A DNA stretch of 64,000 nt, taken from the NCBI RefSeq assembly GCF_022374895.2, contig NZ_CP092423.2:1364001-1428000 (forward strand), given 5' to 3'. Positions 19,145-26,892 of this stretch are shown one piece after another. Position 1 is the stretch's first letter, and each line of letters opens with the position of its first letter. A program made the position numbers and the translations under genes. This DNA comes from Mycobacterium lentiflavum (GTDB taxonomy: Bacteria; Actinomycetota; Actinomycetes; Mycobacteriales; Mycobacteriaceae). Under the pieces are notes generated by a model, which had not been told where the DNA came from, did no database searches, and was given only the letters and a program-made list of their open reading frames with translations.

Positions 19145-19807
19145 CTAACCGACGCGATCGGTGATGATCTGCAAAACGGAATTCGCGATCTGATCCGAGG
19201 CTTCAAGCCCCACCACGCCGACCGACAGGATCATCGCTGACTTGGTGCGGTACAGGTGGCTCCACTGGTCGGCGCTGAGTCGCAGCGTCGAGGGATCGGG
19301 TTTGTCGAGGGTGAAAGCGTAGCCGGGGTCGTGCAGGGCGACACACGCCTGCAGCGAGGATTCCAGCTGACGCAATACGCCTTGCGCCGCATCGGGGTTC
19401 GCGTATCGCGCGACCGCCTGAGTGACTCCATTGACCATCGCGTTGCCGCCCGGCTGAATGTCGTCGGTGACCCCGTGATAGCCCGCGCTGCGAAACTCCG
19501 TCCAGTTGTTGCCGAAGGTGAGCTCGTTGTGTCCCACCACCCGGCACGGCGCGGGAGCGTTGGCGTCGGACGGAGCCGGCTTGTGCGTGTCCGCCTTGGC
19601 GCGCGGCCTCAGATCGTCCGTCTTGGCAATCTGGCGGACCTCGTCGATGCCCACGATCATGTCGTCGACGCGCGTGACGGTGTGGGGCGTGGCCGGGGTG
19701 CTCGAATGCGAGCACGCCGTCATCAGCATCGCCGCGCAGCACGCAATCGCAATCGGCCAGAATTTGCACGTCGAGCCGCTTGGCCGCGATCGCAAATTCG
19801 ACGCCAT
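19145..19807 (-). CDS. Lipoprotein with PknH-like extracellular sensor domain
   Basis: A 220-residue predicted lipoprotein. The N-terminal signal peptide has a lipobox ending MTAC (about residues 28-31). The mature part has the pattern of the PknH_C-type sensor domain (PF14032): paired Cys in PAPCRVVG and LQACVALHD, and conserved WTEFRSAGY and DQWSHLYR. Such domains occur on kinase PknH and on many free mycobacterial lipoproteins; ligands are unknown. It sits convergently 4 bp from nudC. I do not recall an equivalent at this position in M. tuberculosis, so it may be an accessory insertion between nudC and the mycoredoxin gene. Confidence 0.75.
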   Translation of the reverse strand: MASNLRSRPSGSTCKFWPIAIACCAAMLMTACSHSSTPATPHTVTRVDDMIVGIDEVRQIAKTDDLRPRAKADTHKPAPSDANAPAPCRVVGHNELTFGNNWTEFRSAGYHGVTDDIQPGGNAMVNGVTQAVARYANPDAAQGVLRQLESSLQACVALHDPGYAFTLDKPDPSTLRLSADQWSHLYRTKSAMILSVGVVGLEASDQIANSVLQIITDRVG

Positions 19808-19871
19808 GGTTCTTATCGTAGGGCGCTCCGCCGCGCAGCTACGGCCGACCGCGCGGGTTCAGGCCGAGTGC

Positions 19872-20126
19872 TTAACCTGCGACCTGGGCCAGCTTCGCTT
19901 TCACCTCGGCAGCGCTCGGGTTGGTCAGCGTCGATCCGTCGGCGAACTTCACCGTTGGCACGGTCCGGTTGCCGCCATTGACCGAGCCGACGAATTCGGC
20001 GGCCGCCGCGTCGTGTTCGATGTCGACCGTCTCGTAGGGGATTCCGTTGGACTTGAGCACGGTCATGAGCCGGTGGCAATAGCCACACCATGACGTCGTG
20101 TACACGGTAATCGCAGCGTTGCTCAT
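19872..20126 (-). CDS. mrx1: Mycoredoxin-1 (glutaredoxin-like, mycothiol-dependent)
   Basis: An 84-residue thioredoxin-fold protein with active site CGYC (Cys14, Cys17), a conserved TVPTV cis-Pro segment, and GGN/GS elements for thiol binding. Mycoredoxin-1 (Rv3198A) reduces mycothiol mixed disulfides on proteins in the cytosol using electrons from mycothiol and mycothione reductase. The start at ATG 20126 gives exactly the family length. It diverges from uvrD2 across a 107-bp spacer, so the two probably share a promoter region. Confidence 0.92.
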   Translation of the reverse strand: MSNAAITVYTTSWCGYCHRLMTVLKSNGIPYETVDIEHDAAAAEFVGSVNGGNRTVPTVKFADGSTLTNPSAAEVKAKLAQVAG

Positions 20127-20233
20127 AACCCGATAACGTAGCCCGCCGTCGTTGCGTTCCGCGGCGGGGACACCCGGGCGTACGGCGTGGCGAAACACCC
20201 GGTTTGTCGGCGACCGCTGCCAAGATGGACGGC

Positions 20234-22336
20234 ATGCCGATGGTCGCCGATCCACTGACCGCCGGGCTGGACGACGAGCAGCGTGAGGCCGTGCTGGCGC
20301 CACGCGGACCGGTTTGTGTGCTTGCAGGTGCTGGAACAGGCAAGACCCGCACCATCACGCATCGCATCGCCCAGCTCGTCGCGAGTGGTCATGTCGCCGC
20401 CGGGCAGGTGCTTGCGGTCACGTTCACCCAGCGCGCCGCGGGGGAGATGCGATCGCGATTGCGGACGCTGGACGCCAATACGCAGACCGGGTCGGGCGTC
20501 GGCGCCGTGCAGGCCCTGACCTTCCACTCGGCCGCACACCGCCAGCTGCGGTACTTCTGGCCGCGGGTGATCGGCGACACCGGCTGGCAGCTGCTGGACA
20601 CCAAGTTTGCCGTCGTGGCCCGCGCGGCCAGCCGCCTACGGCTCAATGTCAGCACCGACGACGTGCGCGACCTGGCCGGCGAGATCGAATGGGCCAAGGC
20701 CTCGCTGATCGGCCCCGAGGCTTATCCGAGCGAGGTCGCCGCCGCCGGCCGCGACATCCCGCTGGACGCCAAGAAGGTCGCCGACGTCTACACCGCCTAC
20801 GAGGCCCTCAAGGTCCGCGACGAATCGGTGACGCTGCTCGACTTCGACGACCTGCTGCTGCACACCGCCGCCGCGATCGAGAACGACGCCGCTGTCGCCG
20901 AGGAGTTCCGCGACCGTTATCGCTGCTTCGTGGTCGACGAGTACCAGGACGTCACCCCACTGCAACAGCGGGTGCTGTCGGCGTGGCTGGGTGATCGAGA
21001 CGACCTCACGGTCGTCGGCGACGCCAACCAGACCATCTACTCGTTCACCGGCGCCTCGCCCCGCTTCCTGCTGGATTTCTCGCGGCAGTTCCCGGACGCC
21101 ACGGTGGTGCGCCTGGAGCGCGATTACCGCTCCACCCCGCAGGTGGTCTCGCTGGCCAACCAGGTGATCGCGGCGGCCCGCGGCCGGGTCGCCGGCAGCA
21201 AGCTGCAGCTGTCTGGCCAACGTGCGCCGGGGCCGGCCCCGACGTTTTGCGAGCATGCCGACGAAACCGTCGAGGCGGCCGCGGTCGCGAAGGCGATCGG
21301 CGGGCTGATCGAATCCGGCACCAAGCCGTCGGAAATCGCGGTGCTTTACCGCGTCAATGCGCAGTCCGCGATCTACGAGGAAGCGTTGACCGAGGCGGGC
21401 ATCGCCTACCAGGTTCGCGGCGGCGAGGGCTTCTTCAACCGCCAGGAGATCAAGCAGGCGATGGTGGCCCTGCACCGCCGTGCGGAGCGCGGCTCCGAAC
21501 AAGACCTGGCGGGGTCGTTGCCCGACGTGGTCCGCGCGGTGCTGGAGCCGCTGGGGCTGACGGCCTCCGAACCCGACGGCACCCGGGCCAGGGAGCGCTG
21601 GGAGGCGCTGTCCGCGCTGGCCGAGCTGGTGGAGGACGAGGTGGCGCAGCGCCCGCAGCTGGAACTGCCGGGCTTGGTGGCCGAGCTGCGGGTCCGCGCC
21701 GACTTGCGCCATCCGCCGGTGGTGCAGGGCGTCACGCTCGCGTCGTTGCACGCCGCCAAGGGGCTGGAATGGGATGCGGTGTTCCTGGTCGGATTGGCTG
21801 ACGGCACTCTGCCCATCTCGCACGCCTTGGCCCATGGCGCCGAGAGCGAACCGGTCGAGGAAGAGCGCCGCCTGCTGTATGTCGGAATCACCAGGGCCCG
21901 AGTGCATTTGGCCCTATCCTGGGCGCTGTCGCGCAGCCCGGGCGGTCGGCAGACCCGCAAGCCGTCGCGGTTTCTCAACGGCATTGCACCGCAGGCGCGC
22001 GTCGACCCGGGCAAATCCAGGCGCAAGCAAGGCGGTTCGCGCTGCCGGATCTGCAACAACAACCTGACCACCCCGGCGGCCGTCATGCTGCGCCGCTGCG
22101 AGACGTGCTCGGCCGACGTCGACGAGGCGTTGTTGCTGCGGCTCAAACAGTGGCGGTTGGATGTCGCCAAGGAGCAGAAGGTGCCCGCGTATGTCGTCTT
22201 CACCGACAACACGCTGATCGCGATCGCCGAACTGCTGCCCGACGACGAAGCGGCGCTGATCGCGATCCCGGGTATCGGCGCACGCAAACTCGAGCAGTAC
22301 GGAGCCGACGTGCTGGGGCTGGTGCGCGGGCGCTGA
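20234..22336 (+). CDS. uvrD2: ATP-dependent DNA helicase UvrD2
   Basis: A 700-residue superfamily 1 helicase started at ATG 20234, which gives the length of M. tuberculosis UvrD2; a GTG 30 bp upstream is in frame. Visible: Walker [12 protein letters not shown], Walker [37 protein letters not shown], and [12 protein letters not shown]. The C-terminus carries the lineage-specific tetracysteine module (CRIC then CETC) and an HRDC-like domain ([17 protein letters not shown]). UvrD2 is known to be essential in mycobacteria and to need the Cys module for unwinding. Confidence 0.93.
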   Translation: MPMVADPLTAGLDDEQREAVLAPRGPVCVLAGAGTGKTRTITHRIAQLVASGHVAAGQVLAVTFTQRAAGEMRSRLRTLDANTQTGSGVGAVQALTFHSAAHRQLRYFWPRVIGDTGWQLLDTKFAVVARAASRLRLNVSTDDVRDLAGEIEWAKASLIGPEAYPSEVAAAGRDIPLDAKKVADVYTAYEALKVRDESVTLLDFDDLLLHTAAAIENDAAVAEEFRDRYRCFVVDEYQDVTPLQQRVLSAWLGDRDDLTVVGDANQTIYSFTGASPRFLLDFSRQFPDATVVRLERDYRSTPQVVSLANQVIAAARGRVAGSKLQLSGQRAPGPAPTFCEHADETVEAAAVAKAIGGLIESGTKPSEIAVLYRVNAQSAIYEEALTEAGIAYQVRGGEGFFNRQEIKQAMVALHRRAERGSEQDLAGSLPDVVRAVLEPLGLTASEPDGTRARERWEALSALAELVEDEVAQRPQLELPGLVAELRVRADLRHPPVVQGVTLASLHAAKGLEWDAVFLVGLADGTLPISHALAHGAESEPVEEERRLLYVGITRARVHLALSWALSRSPGGRQTRKPSRFLNGIAPQARVDPGKSRRKQGGSRCRICNNNLTTPAAVMLRRCETCSADVDEALLLRLKQWRLDVAKEQKVPAYVVFTDNTLIAIAELLPDDEAALIAIPGIGARKLEQYGADVLGLVRGR

Positions 22337-22347
22337 AACCGCAGGTC

Positions 22348-22386
22348 AAAAATCGGTTGTCCGTCCCGGCTGCTAACATCTACCCT
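22348..22386 (+). promoter_or_regulatory. Predicted whiB7 promoter with AT-rich WhiB7 box
   Basis: TTGTCC (22357-22362) and TACCCT (22381-22386) are spaced 18 nt apart and fit a SigA-type promoter. Just upstream of the -35 lies AAAAAT (22348-22353), the position and composition of the AT-rich element that the WhiB7 AT-hook contacts at its autoregulated promoters. The assignment is by pattern. It would give a leader of about 340 nt before whiB7. Confidence 0.6.
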
Positions 22387-22432
22387 CGAAAACGCGGGTT
22401 CACTGTCGAGTGCCCAAAAGGAGGTGGCCACG

Positions 22433-22579
22433 ATGATCAGCGACACGTTCGAGGTAGGCGTGGCCGGCGCGGTGCTGTCCGCGTGGACCTTCCATGCCGC
22501 CCACGCCGCCGTAACGGCGGCCGGTGCTAAGCATCGCGCCGCCGCGACTGACGCGTTCGTGGATCGGGGAACTACGTAA
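22433..22579 (+). CDS. whiB7 leader peptide (uORF, 48 codons)
   Basis: A 48-codon frame (starts MISDTFEVGV, ends VDRGTT, TAA at 22577-22579) behind one of the strongest Shine-Dalgarno sequences in the window (AAAAGGAGGTGG, ending 8 nt before the ATG). It lies inside the whiB7 leader and ends 27 nt before a perfect intrinsic terminator hairpin. Mycobacterial whiB7 leaders are known to carry a uORF whose impaired translation by ribosome-targeting antibiotics releases attenuation, and this fits that role. The peptide is rich in Ala and His. The last codons fall in a repeated ACTACGTAA (22571-22579 and 22582-22590). Confidence 0.7.
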   Translation: MISDTFEVGVAGAVLSAWTFHAAHAAVTAAGAKHRAAATDAFVDRGTT

Positions 22580-22606
22580 GCACTACGTAACCCGCCCGGT
22601 TTTCAA

Positions 22607-22654
22607 ATGGCCACGGACCCGAAGTCACCAAGGATCCGTGGCCATAGTTTTTGG
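22607..22654 (+). terminator. Intrinsic terminator/attenuator in the whiB7 leader
   Basis: ATGGCCACGGA (22607-22617) pairs perfectly with TCCGTGGCCAT (22635-22645) across a 17-nt loop. It is followed by AGTTTTT (22646-22652). This is a classic Rho-independent terminator placed between the uORF and whiB7, about 80 nt before the whiB7 ATG, so it should abort transcription unless an alternative fold or ribosome stalling intervenes. Confidence 0.8.
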
Positions 22655-22733
22655 GGCTGAAGTCTTCCAAAGCCCGCAACCTGGTCCGGATCACCGCAGA
22701 AGGACACCCAACCAGGAAGCAGGTGAGCAGGAC

Positions 22734-23003
22734 ATGTCGGCACAGACAGTCCCCAGACAACCGGCGCCGGTGTTGCCATGTCACGCCGACGATCCCGATC
22801 TATGGTTTGCCGACGCACCGGCCGACCTGGAGCGCGCCAAGGCGCTCTGCACGCACTGCCCGGTCCGGCGACAATGCCTGGCCGCGGCGCTGGACCGGGC
22901 CGAGCCGTGGGGAGTGTGGGGCGGCGAGATATTCGAGCGGGGCTCGGTCGTGAGCTACAAACGTCCGCGCGGACGTCCCCGCAAGGGCGCGGTCGCCGCC
23001 TAG
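22734..23003 (+). CDS. whiB7: WhiB7 redox-sensitive transcriptional activator of antibiotic resistance
   Basis: An 89-residue WhiB protein. Four Fe-S ligands are visible: Cys16, then Cys39-x2-Cys42-x5-Cys48. The G(I/V)WGG turn (60-64) is followed by a C-terminal AT-hook RGRPRKG (79-85). WhiB7 binds the sigma factor SigA and activates intrinsic drug-resistance genes, including its own gene. The start at ATG 22734 is preceded by GAGCAGG. The gene overlaps the 3-prime end of the convergent Rv3197-like gene by 4 bp, the same arrangement as in M. tuberculosis, and sits behind the uORF/attenuator leader described above. Confidence 0.95.
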   Translation: MSAQTVPRQPAPVLPCHADDPDLWFADAPADLERAKALCTHCPVRRQCLAAALDRAEPWGVWGGEIFERGSVVSYKRPRGRPRKGAVAA

Positions 23004-24343
23004 ACGGCCGCGACGTCGGGGTCGGCGAAACCGGGGATCAGCTCCTCGGTCAGCGACTTGATCGGCACGTGAGCATCCAGCTGGCACAGGATCGCGGCGA
23101 CGGACATGATCACCCGCATCGGGATCACCAGTTTGGGCGGTAGATCCATCTGCCGGGCCGTCCGGATCTGGGACACCGATCGGTCGATCTCGACGGCCGA
23201 CATCTTCTGCAACCACTTGCGGGTGTAGTGGAAGACCTCCACCTCAACCGGTTCGACGTACTGGCGCAGCATGTCGTCAATGTCGCGCACCGACACCTGC
23301 TGGCCTTTCTGGATGAAGCCGGCCTTTTCCATTGTCGGCAACAGCAGGTCGTAGTTCTTGTCGCGGGCCAACCGGATGGTCATCCCGAGTTCGATCGGAA
23401 AACCACCGGGCATGGGCGCAACTGCGCCGAAGTCGATGACGGCCATCCGGCCGTCGGCTAACAGCATGAAGTTTCCCGGGTGCGCGTCGCCGTGCAGCAT
23501 CTGCAACCGGCGCGGCGCGTCAAAGGTCAGCTCGAGGAGCCGGGTGCCGATCAGATCGCGCTGCTCGACGGTGCCGTGGCGGATGATCTCGGCCATCGGC
23601 ACGCCCTGGATCCACTCCTGGACGACGACCTTGGGCGCACTGGCCACCACCCGCGGCACCGCGAAGTGCGGATGATCGCGATACGCCTTCGCGAACGCGC
23701 GCTGGTTGTCGGCCTCCAGCCGGTAGTCGAGTTCCATCTCGGTGCGTTCGATCAGCTCGTCGACCACGCCCTGGACGTCGGCGCCGGGCGCGAGCTGTTT
23801 GGCTACCCCGACCATCCGCTGCATCGTCTTCAGGTCGGCCCGCAGCGCTTCGTCGGCGCCCGGGTACTGGATCTTGACGGCCACCTCGCGGCCATCGGAC
23901 CACAGTGCCTTGTGCACCTGGCCGATGCTGGCCGAGGCCACCGGGGTGTCGTCGAACGAACTGAACCGGTCCCGCCACTTGGTGCCCAACTGCGCGTCGA
24001 GCACCCGGTGCACCTTCTCGGCGGGCAGCGGCGGAGCGTCCTTCTGCAACTTCGTCAACGCTTCGCGGTACGGCTCGCCGTACTCCTCCGGGATCGCGGC
24101 TTCCAGCACCGACAAGGCCTGGCCGACCTTCATCGCCCCGCCCTTGAGGTCGCCCAGCACCTGGAAAAGCTGGTTGGCAGCCTTCTCCAGCAATTCGGCC
24201 TGGACTTCGTCTTTCGACTTGCCGGTCAGCCGCTTGCCGAAGCCCAGCGCTGACCTCGCAGCAAAGCCGACCGGAATACTGGCCAGCTTCGCGTTGCGCG
24301 CCGCCCGACCCCGTTTTATCTCAGACACATACCCATCATCCAT
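23000..24343 (-). CDS. ABC1/UbiB-family atypical kinase (Rv3197-like)
   Basis: A 447-residue protein of the ABC1/ADCK/UbiB kinase-like family, although older annotations call it an ABC transporter ATP-binding protein. Visible: the KxGQ motif (GAMKVGQ, about residue 69), ASIGQVHKA replacing the usual P-loop-like element, the VAIK-type Lys in REVAVKIQ, catalytic loop HGDAHPGNFM, and DFGAVA. Rv3197 is a reported member of the WhiB7 regulon connected with macrolide tolerance, and its location next to whiB7 supports this. The start is ATG 24343. It is probably followed in the same transcript by nothing further, since whiB7 is convergent. Confidence 0.88.
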   Translation of the reverse strand: MDDGYVSEIKRGRAARNAKLASIPVGFAARSALGFGKRLTGKSKDEVQAELLEKAANQLFQVLGDLKGGAMKVGQALSVLEAAIPEEYGEPYREALTKLQKDAPPLPAEKVHRVLDAQLGTKWRDRFSSFDDTPVASASIGQVHKALWSDGREVAVKIQYPGADEALRADLKTMQRMVGVAKQLAPGADVQGVVDELIERTEMELDYRLEADNQRAFAKAYRDHPHFAVPRVVASAPKVVVQEWIQGVPMAEIIRHGTVEQRDLIGTRLLELTFDAPRRLQMLHGDAHPGNFMLLADGRMAVIDFGAVAPMPGGFPIELGMTIRLARDKNYDLLLPTMEKAGFIQKGQQVSVRDIDDMLRQYVEPVEVEVFHYTRKWLQKMSAVEIDRSVSQIRTARQMDLPPKLVIPMRVIMSVAAILCQLDAHVPIKSLTEELIPGFADPDVAAV

Positions 24344-24447
24344 GACGACACCGCCACCCCGGGCTTGATCTTGGCAACAGTGCGGTGTCAGGCCGACCGA
24401 CGGTCAGGTCGGGCCGGACTTTCCCGGCCGCGCGAACGACGGCCCGA

Positions 24448-25320
24448 TCAGCACCAACACAGCGGATGCTTGGTCCACTGCCGCGCAACGATGGCTCCGG
24501 CGTGCAGATCGAATTCCAGGGTGGCGTTCAACGCCTGCGGTGGTCCTGGATCGGGCCCGGCATCGCGGCCGCGCACGGCGGCGATCACCCGGTTCACCTG
24601 GCTAAGGGCCAGCGCCGCGGTCGCCAGCAGGGTGGCGCGATCGGCCACGCCGACGGTCTCGCGCAGCTGGGCGGCGACCGCCGGCCACGCGGCATCGCGG
24701 TCGCTGCGATGTAAGTCGGCACAGCCCAGGCAGCTGGTGACGCCCGGAATGACCAACGGCCCGACCAGCCCGGTTCCGTCGCGCACCCGCACCGCTAAGT
24801 GCGCGACGCGCTGGCTGTGCAGGTCGCGCACCATCCGCGGATCGGCGACCAGATAATCGGCCAGCACCACCAGATCCACGGCGGCGCGCGACACCGCGGC
24901 GTGCGGTTGGCTGCTGTGCGCGATCCGCGCGCCCGAGCAGCGCAGCGACTCCATCAGCAAATCCGATAGCGGCCCGCGGCCGTGCACCCGGATCGAGGCG
25001 GCGCGGCCGCCGGCCTGGCGGCACCCGCGGGTCACCACCCCGGCGCTCACCAGCTGCGTGACGAGCTGGGTCAGGCCGTCGCGGTCGGTTAACCCGCGCT
25101 CGACCGCGTGTCGCTGCAACTCGGTGAGCGGCAGGGGTGATTGCATCGCGCGCAACAGTGCGGCTAACGCCGCGGCGGCCAGTCCGCGCGGGGGACGGAT
25201 CAGCACCGCACGGCGGGGATCCCAGCCCACTTGCACGGCACCGTCGGGGCGCAGCAGCACGGGCAGCGCCGGGTCCAGCGCATACGTCGCGGTGCCCGGC
25301 ATGAATTCAGACTGTGCCAC
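24448..25320 (-). CDS. Cyclodehydratase-associated ThiF-like protein (Rv3196-like)
   Basis: A 290-residue protein at the Rv3196 position. GTG 25320 (MAQSEFMPGT) is used; an ATG at codon 7 is possible. The N-terminal part resembles a winged-helix peptide-recognition domain. The C-terminal part carries CLGCADLHR (CxxC) and ends HPLCWC (CxC), the zinc tetrad of the ocin-ThiF-like/TOMM cyclodehydratase partner family. In full systems such proteins bind the leader of a peptide that is heterocyclized by a YcaO enzyme. No YcaO is in the window, so the partner is unknown. It is the likely second gene after a short exported-peptide gene on the same strand. Confidence 0.7.
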   Translation of the reverse strand: MAQSEFMPGTATYALDPALPVLLRPDGAVQVGWDPRRAVLIRPPRGLAAAALAALLRAMQSPLPLTELQRHAVERGLTDRDGLTQLVTQLVSAGVVTRGCRQAGGRAASIRVHGRGPLSDLLMESLRCSGARIAHSSQPHAAVSRAAVDLVVLADYLVADPRMVRDLHSQRVAHLAVRVRDGTGLVGPLVIPGVTSCLGCADLHRSDRDAAWPAVAAQLRETVGVADRATLLATAALALSQVNRVIAAVRGRDAGPDPGPPQALNATLEFDLHAGAIVARQWTKHPLCWC

Positions 25321-25428
25321 GGCGGGCGCGCACGCCCGATCAGCTGTCCACAGGGCCGTCAGTACCTTTGCGGGGCCCGCTAGCGACGTCGCGCTCGAAC
25401 TCGGACGTACTGGCCGTGACCGCGAGTG

Positions 25429-25653
25429 TTATTCACCCGGTGCGGGCGGCGGCGGACATGGTCGCGCATAACGCCACGCCATGATCGTTCCGAATTGTGC
25501 GTGCGTATTCACCGGTCCGAACGTGTATCCGCAGGGCCAGTTGCGCTGTTCGCCGGGATCGTCGTTCGGGTCCGGATCCGCGTGGGCGATTCCAGCACCG
25601 AACGCCAGGGACAATAGTGCCGATCCCGCAGCGATGATTAGTCGTTTGTGCAT
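25429..25653 (-). CDS. Small exported protein, function unknown
   Basis: A 74-residue predicted secreted protein started at ATG 25653 (MHKRLIIAAG) with GAGG eight bases upstream; an in-frame GTG at 25662 is possible. It has a clear Sec signal peptide with cleavage after GIAHA (about residue 25). The mature part of about 49 residues starts DPDPNDDPGE, has two Cys (WPCGY and ARPCPP) that could pair, and ends in a Pro-rich tail. This is typical of the many small secreted mycobacterial proteins with a DP N-terminus. It lies 108 bp upstream of the ThiF-like gene on the same strand. Confidence 0.65.
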   Translation of the reverse strand: MHKRLIIAAGSALLSLAFGAGIAHADPDPNDDPGEQRNWPCGYTFGPVNTHAQFGTIMAWRYARPCPPPPAPGE

Positions 25654-25795
25654 TGCCTTCACCTCGATCTATCGTCCGTGGCCGGCGTCGCGTTCCTGGC
25701 CTTGTGCAGCTGGCCGATGCGAACGGCCTCCGGACGATTACCCACGCTGCCGGTGGGCTTTGCAACGATGCCGTGAACAGCGCGCAAATTATGTG

Positions 25796-25864
25796 CGGGT
25801 CCAGCGCATACACGGCGTGCCGCGTGAATCCAGACTGCGCTGCGGGCCGGCACACATCCCGATC
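25796..25864 (-). pseudogene. Degenerate copy of the start of the ThiF-like gene
   Basis: This 69-bp stretch closely repeats 25270-25341, the start region of the Rv3196-like gene. Both share the blocks CGGGTCCAGCGCATAC, CAGACTG and CCCGATC with small gaps between. On the minus strand it reads AQSGFTRHAVYALDP against AQSEFMPGTATYALDP in the intact gene. It is followed by unrelated sequence, so it is a truncated relic of a local duplication. Confidence 0.7.
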
Positions 25865-25888
25865 ACTCATGCACAGGTCTAGTGACCC

Positions 25889-26641
25889 TCAGCCGGTCGG
25901 CGCGGTCACGATGATCGTCTGTTGCCCGGCCTTCCATGCGGTCATGAATGTCGTGATGCTGACCTTGGTGTTGCCGTGGTCGGCATACGGGTCGTTGAGG
26001 TGCACGGTCTCGTTGTTGGTGTCGACCCCGGTCACGACGAGCAGGTGATCGGCCGTCTTGCGCTGGTCGTTGCTGTCCAGGATGGTTCCGCCGTTGACCC
26101 AGGCGATGACCCTGCGATTGGCGCCGAGGTCCTGCTCGAGCGCGGACAGAGTCACCTCGTCGGGGTATTTGTCCCAGGTCATGCGCGATTTGATGCCGTA
26201 GTGGTCCAGCAGCACGACGGCATCGGCCGCATCGATGCCACCCTTCTCGGTTTCGTGGCCCGGGTCGCCGGTGGGCAGATAGATCGGTCCGTCGCGGATC
26301 ACCGAGGGGGTCTTCTGTGCCAGGTTGATGATCTGTTGCTCCGTGGCGGGGGTGCCGGTGACTTCGCCGACCACGTCGGCCACCGAAGCCAGCCCACAGG
26401 TGTCCTCCGTGGACTGCTGCACCCAGTACTTCGCGGCCGCCTCGGGGTCGCCGTACATGCCGCTGACCGTCGGCCTCGCCGGCGTCGGCGTGCCGCTGGC
26501 CGCGACCGCGGGTGGGGTCGCCGCGGCACCGGTCGATGACGGCGCCGCACCGCACGCCGATACCACCAAGACGTTGCTCAGACCGATGCAAGCGCAAACC
26601 AACGCGGCGCGCACTGCGGCTGTCATTCGGGAGTTAAACAT
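25889..26641 (-). CDS. C39-like peptidase family lipoprotein
   Basis: A 250-residue predicted lipoprotein started at ATG 26641 (MFNSRMTAAV). The signal peptide ends in lipobox VSAC (about residue 30), followed by an Ala/Thr/Pro linker. The domain has the C39-like papain-fold features: a Cys in EDTCGLASVADV, a His in ADHLLVVTGVD, and an Asp/Asn in VHLNDPYAD. These could be a Cys-His-Asp catalytic triad acting at the cell surface. It is divergent from a PstS-like gene across a 251-bp spacer. No M. tuberculosis gene is recalled at this position, so it is probably accessory. The substrate is unknown. Confidence 0.75.
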   Translation of the reverse strand: MFNSRMTAAVRAALVCACIGLSNVLVVSACGAAPSSTGAAATPPAVAASGTPTPARPTVSGMYGDPEAAAKYWVQQSTEDTCGLASVADVVGEVTGTPATEQQIINLAQKTPSVIRDGPIYLPTGDPGHETEKGGIDAADAVVLLDHYGIKSRMTWDKYPDEVTLSALEQDLGANRRVIAWVNGGTILDSNDQRKTADHLLVVTGVDTNNETVHLNDPYADHGNTKVSITTFMTAWKAGQQTIIVTAPTG

Positions 26642-26892
26642 GTTGCCGCCAAGGCCAGTCGGACAATCGATCTGCGACAACGTTAGCATCCGCAGCAAAC
26701 ACCCGCGACCCAATTGACACAATTCCAACAAGCCGGATCACCGGGTGTGAGGATCCCTGGCTCGGCCGTCTACAGAAACCGTCTGCCGCTTTGCTCCTGC
26801 GGTCCGAGGAGGGAACTGCAATAGTGGTCGCGGGCTTTGCGGCGCCGCCGCGGCCCACAGCGCCAGACCGGGGAAATAGGTGAGGTCGGTCG

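Noticed and set aside
20636..21907. 423-codon minus-strand open frame inside uvrD2
   Set aside because: It mirrors the uvrD2 codons, is rich in Gly/Arg/Val, and has no family similarity.
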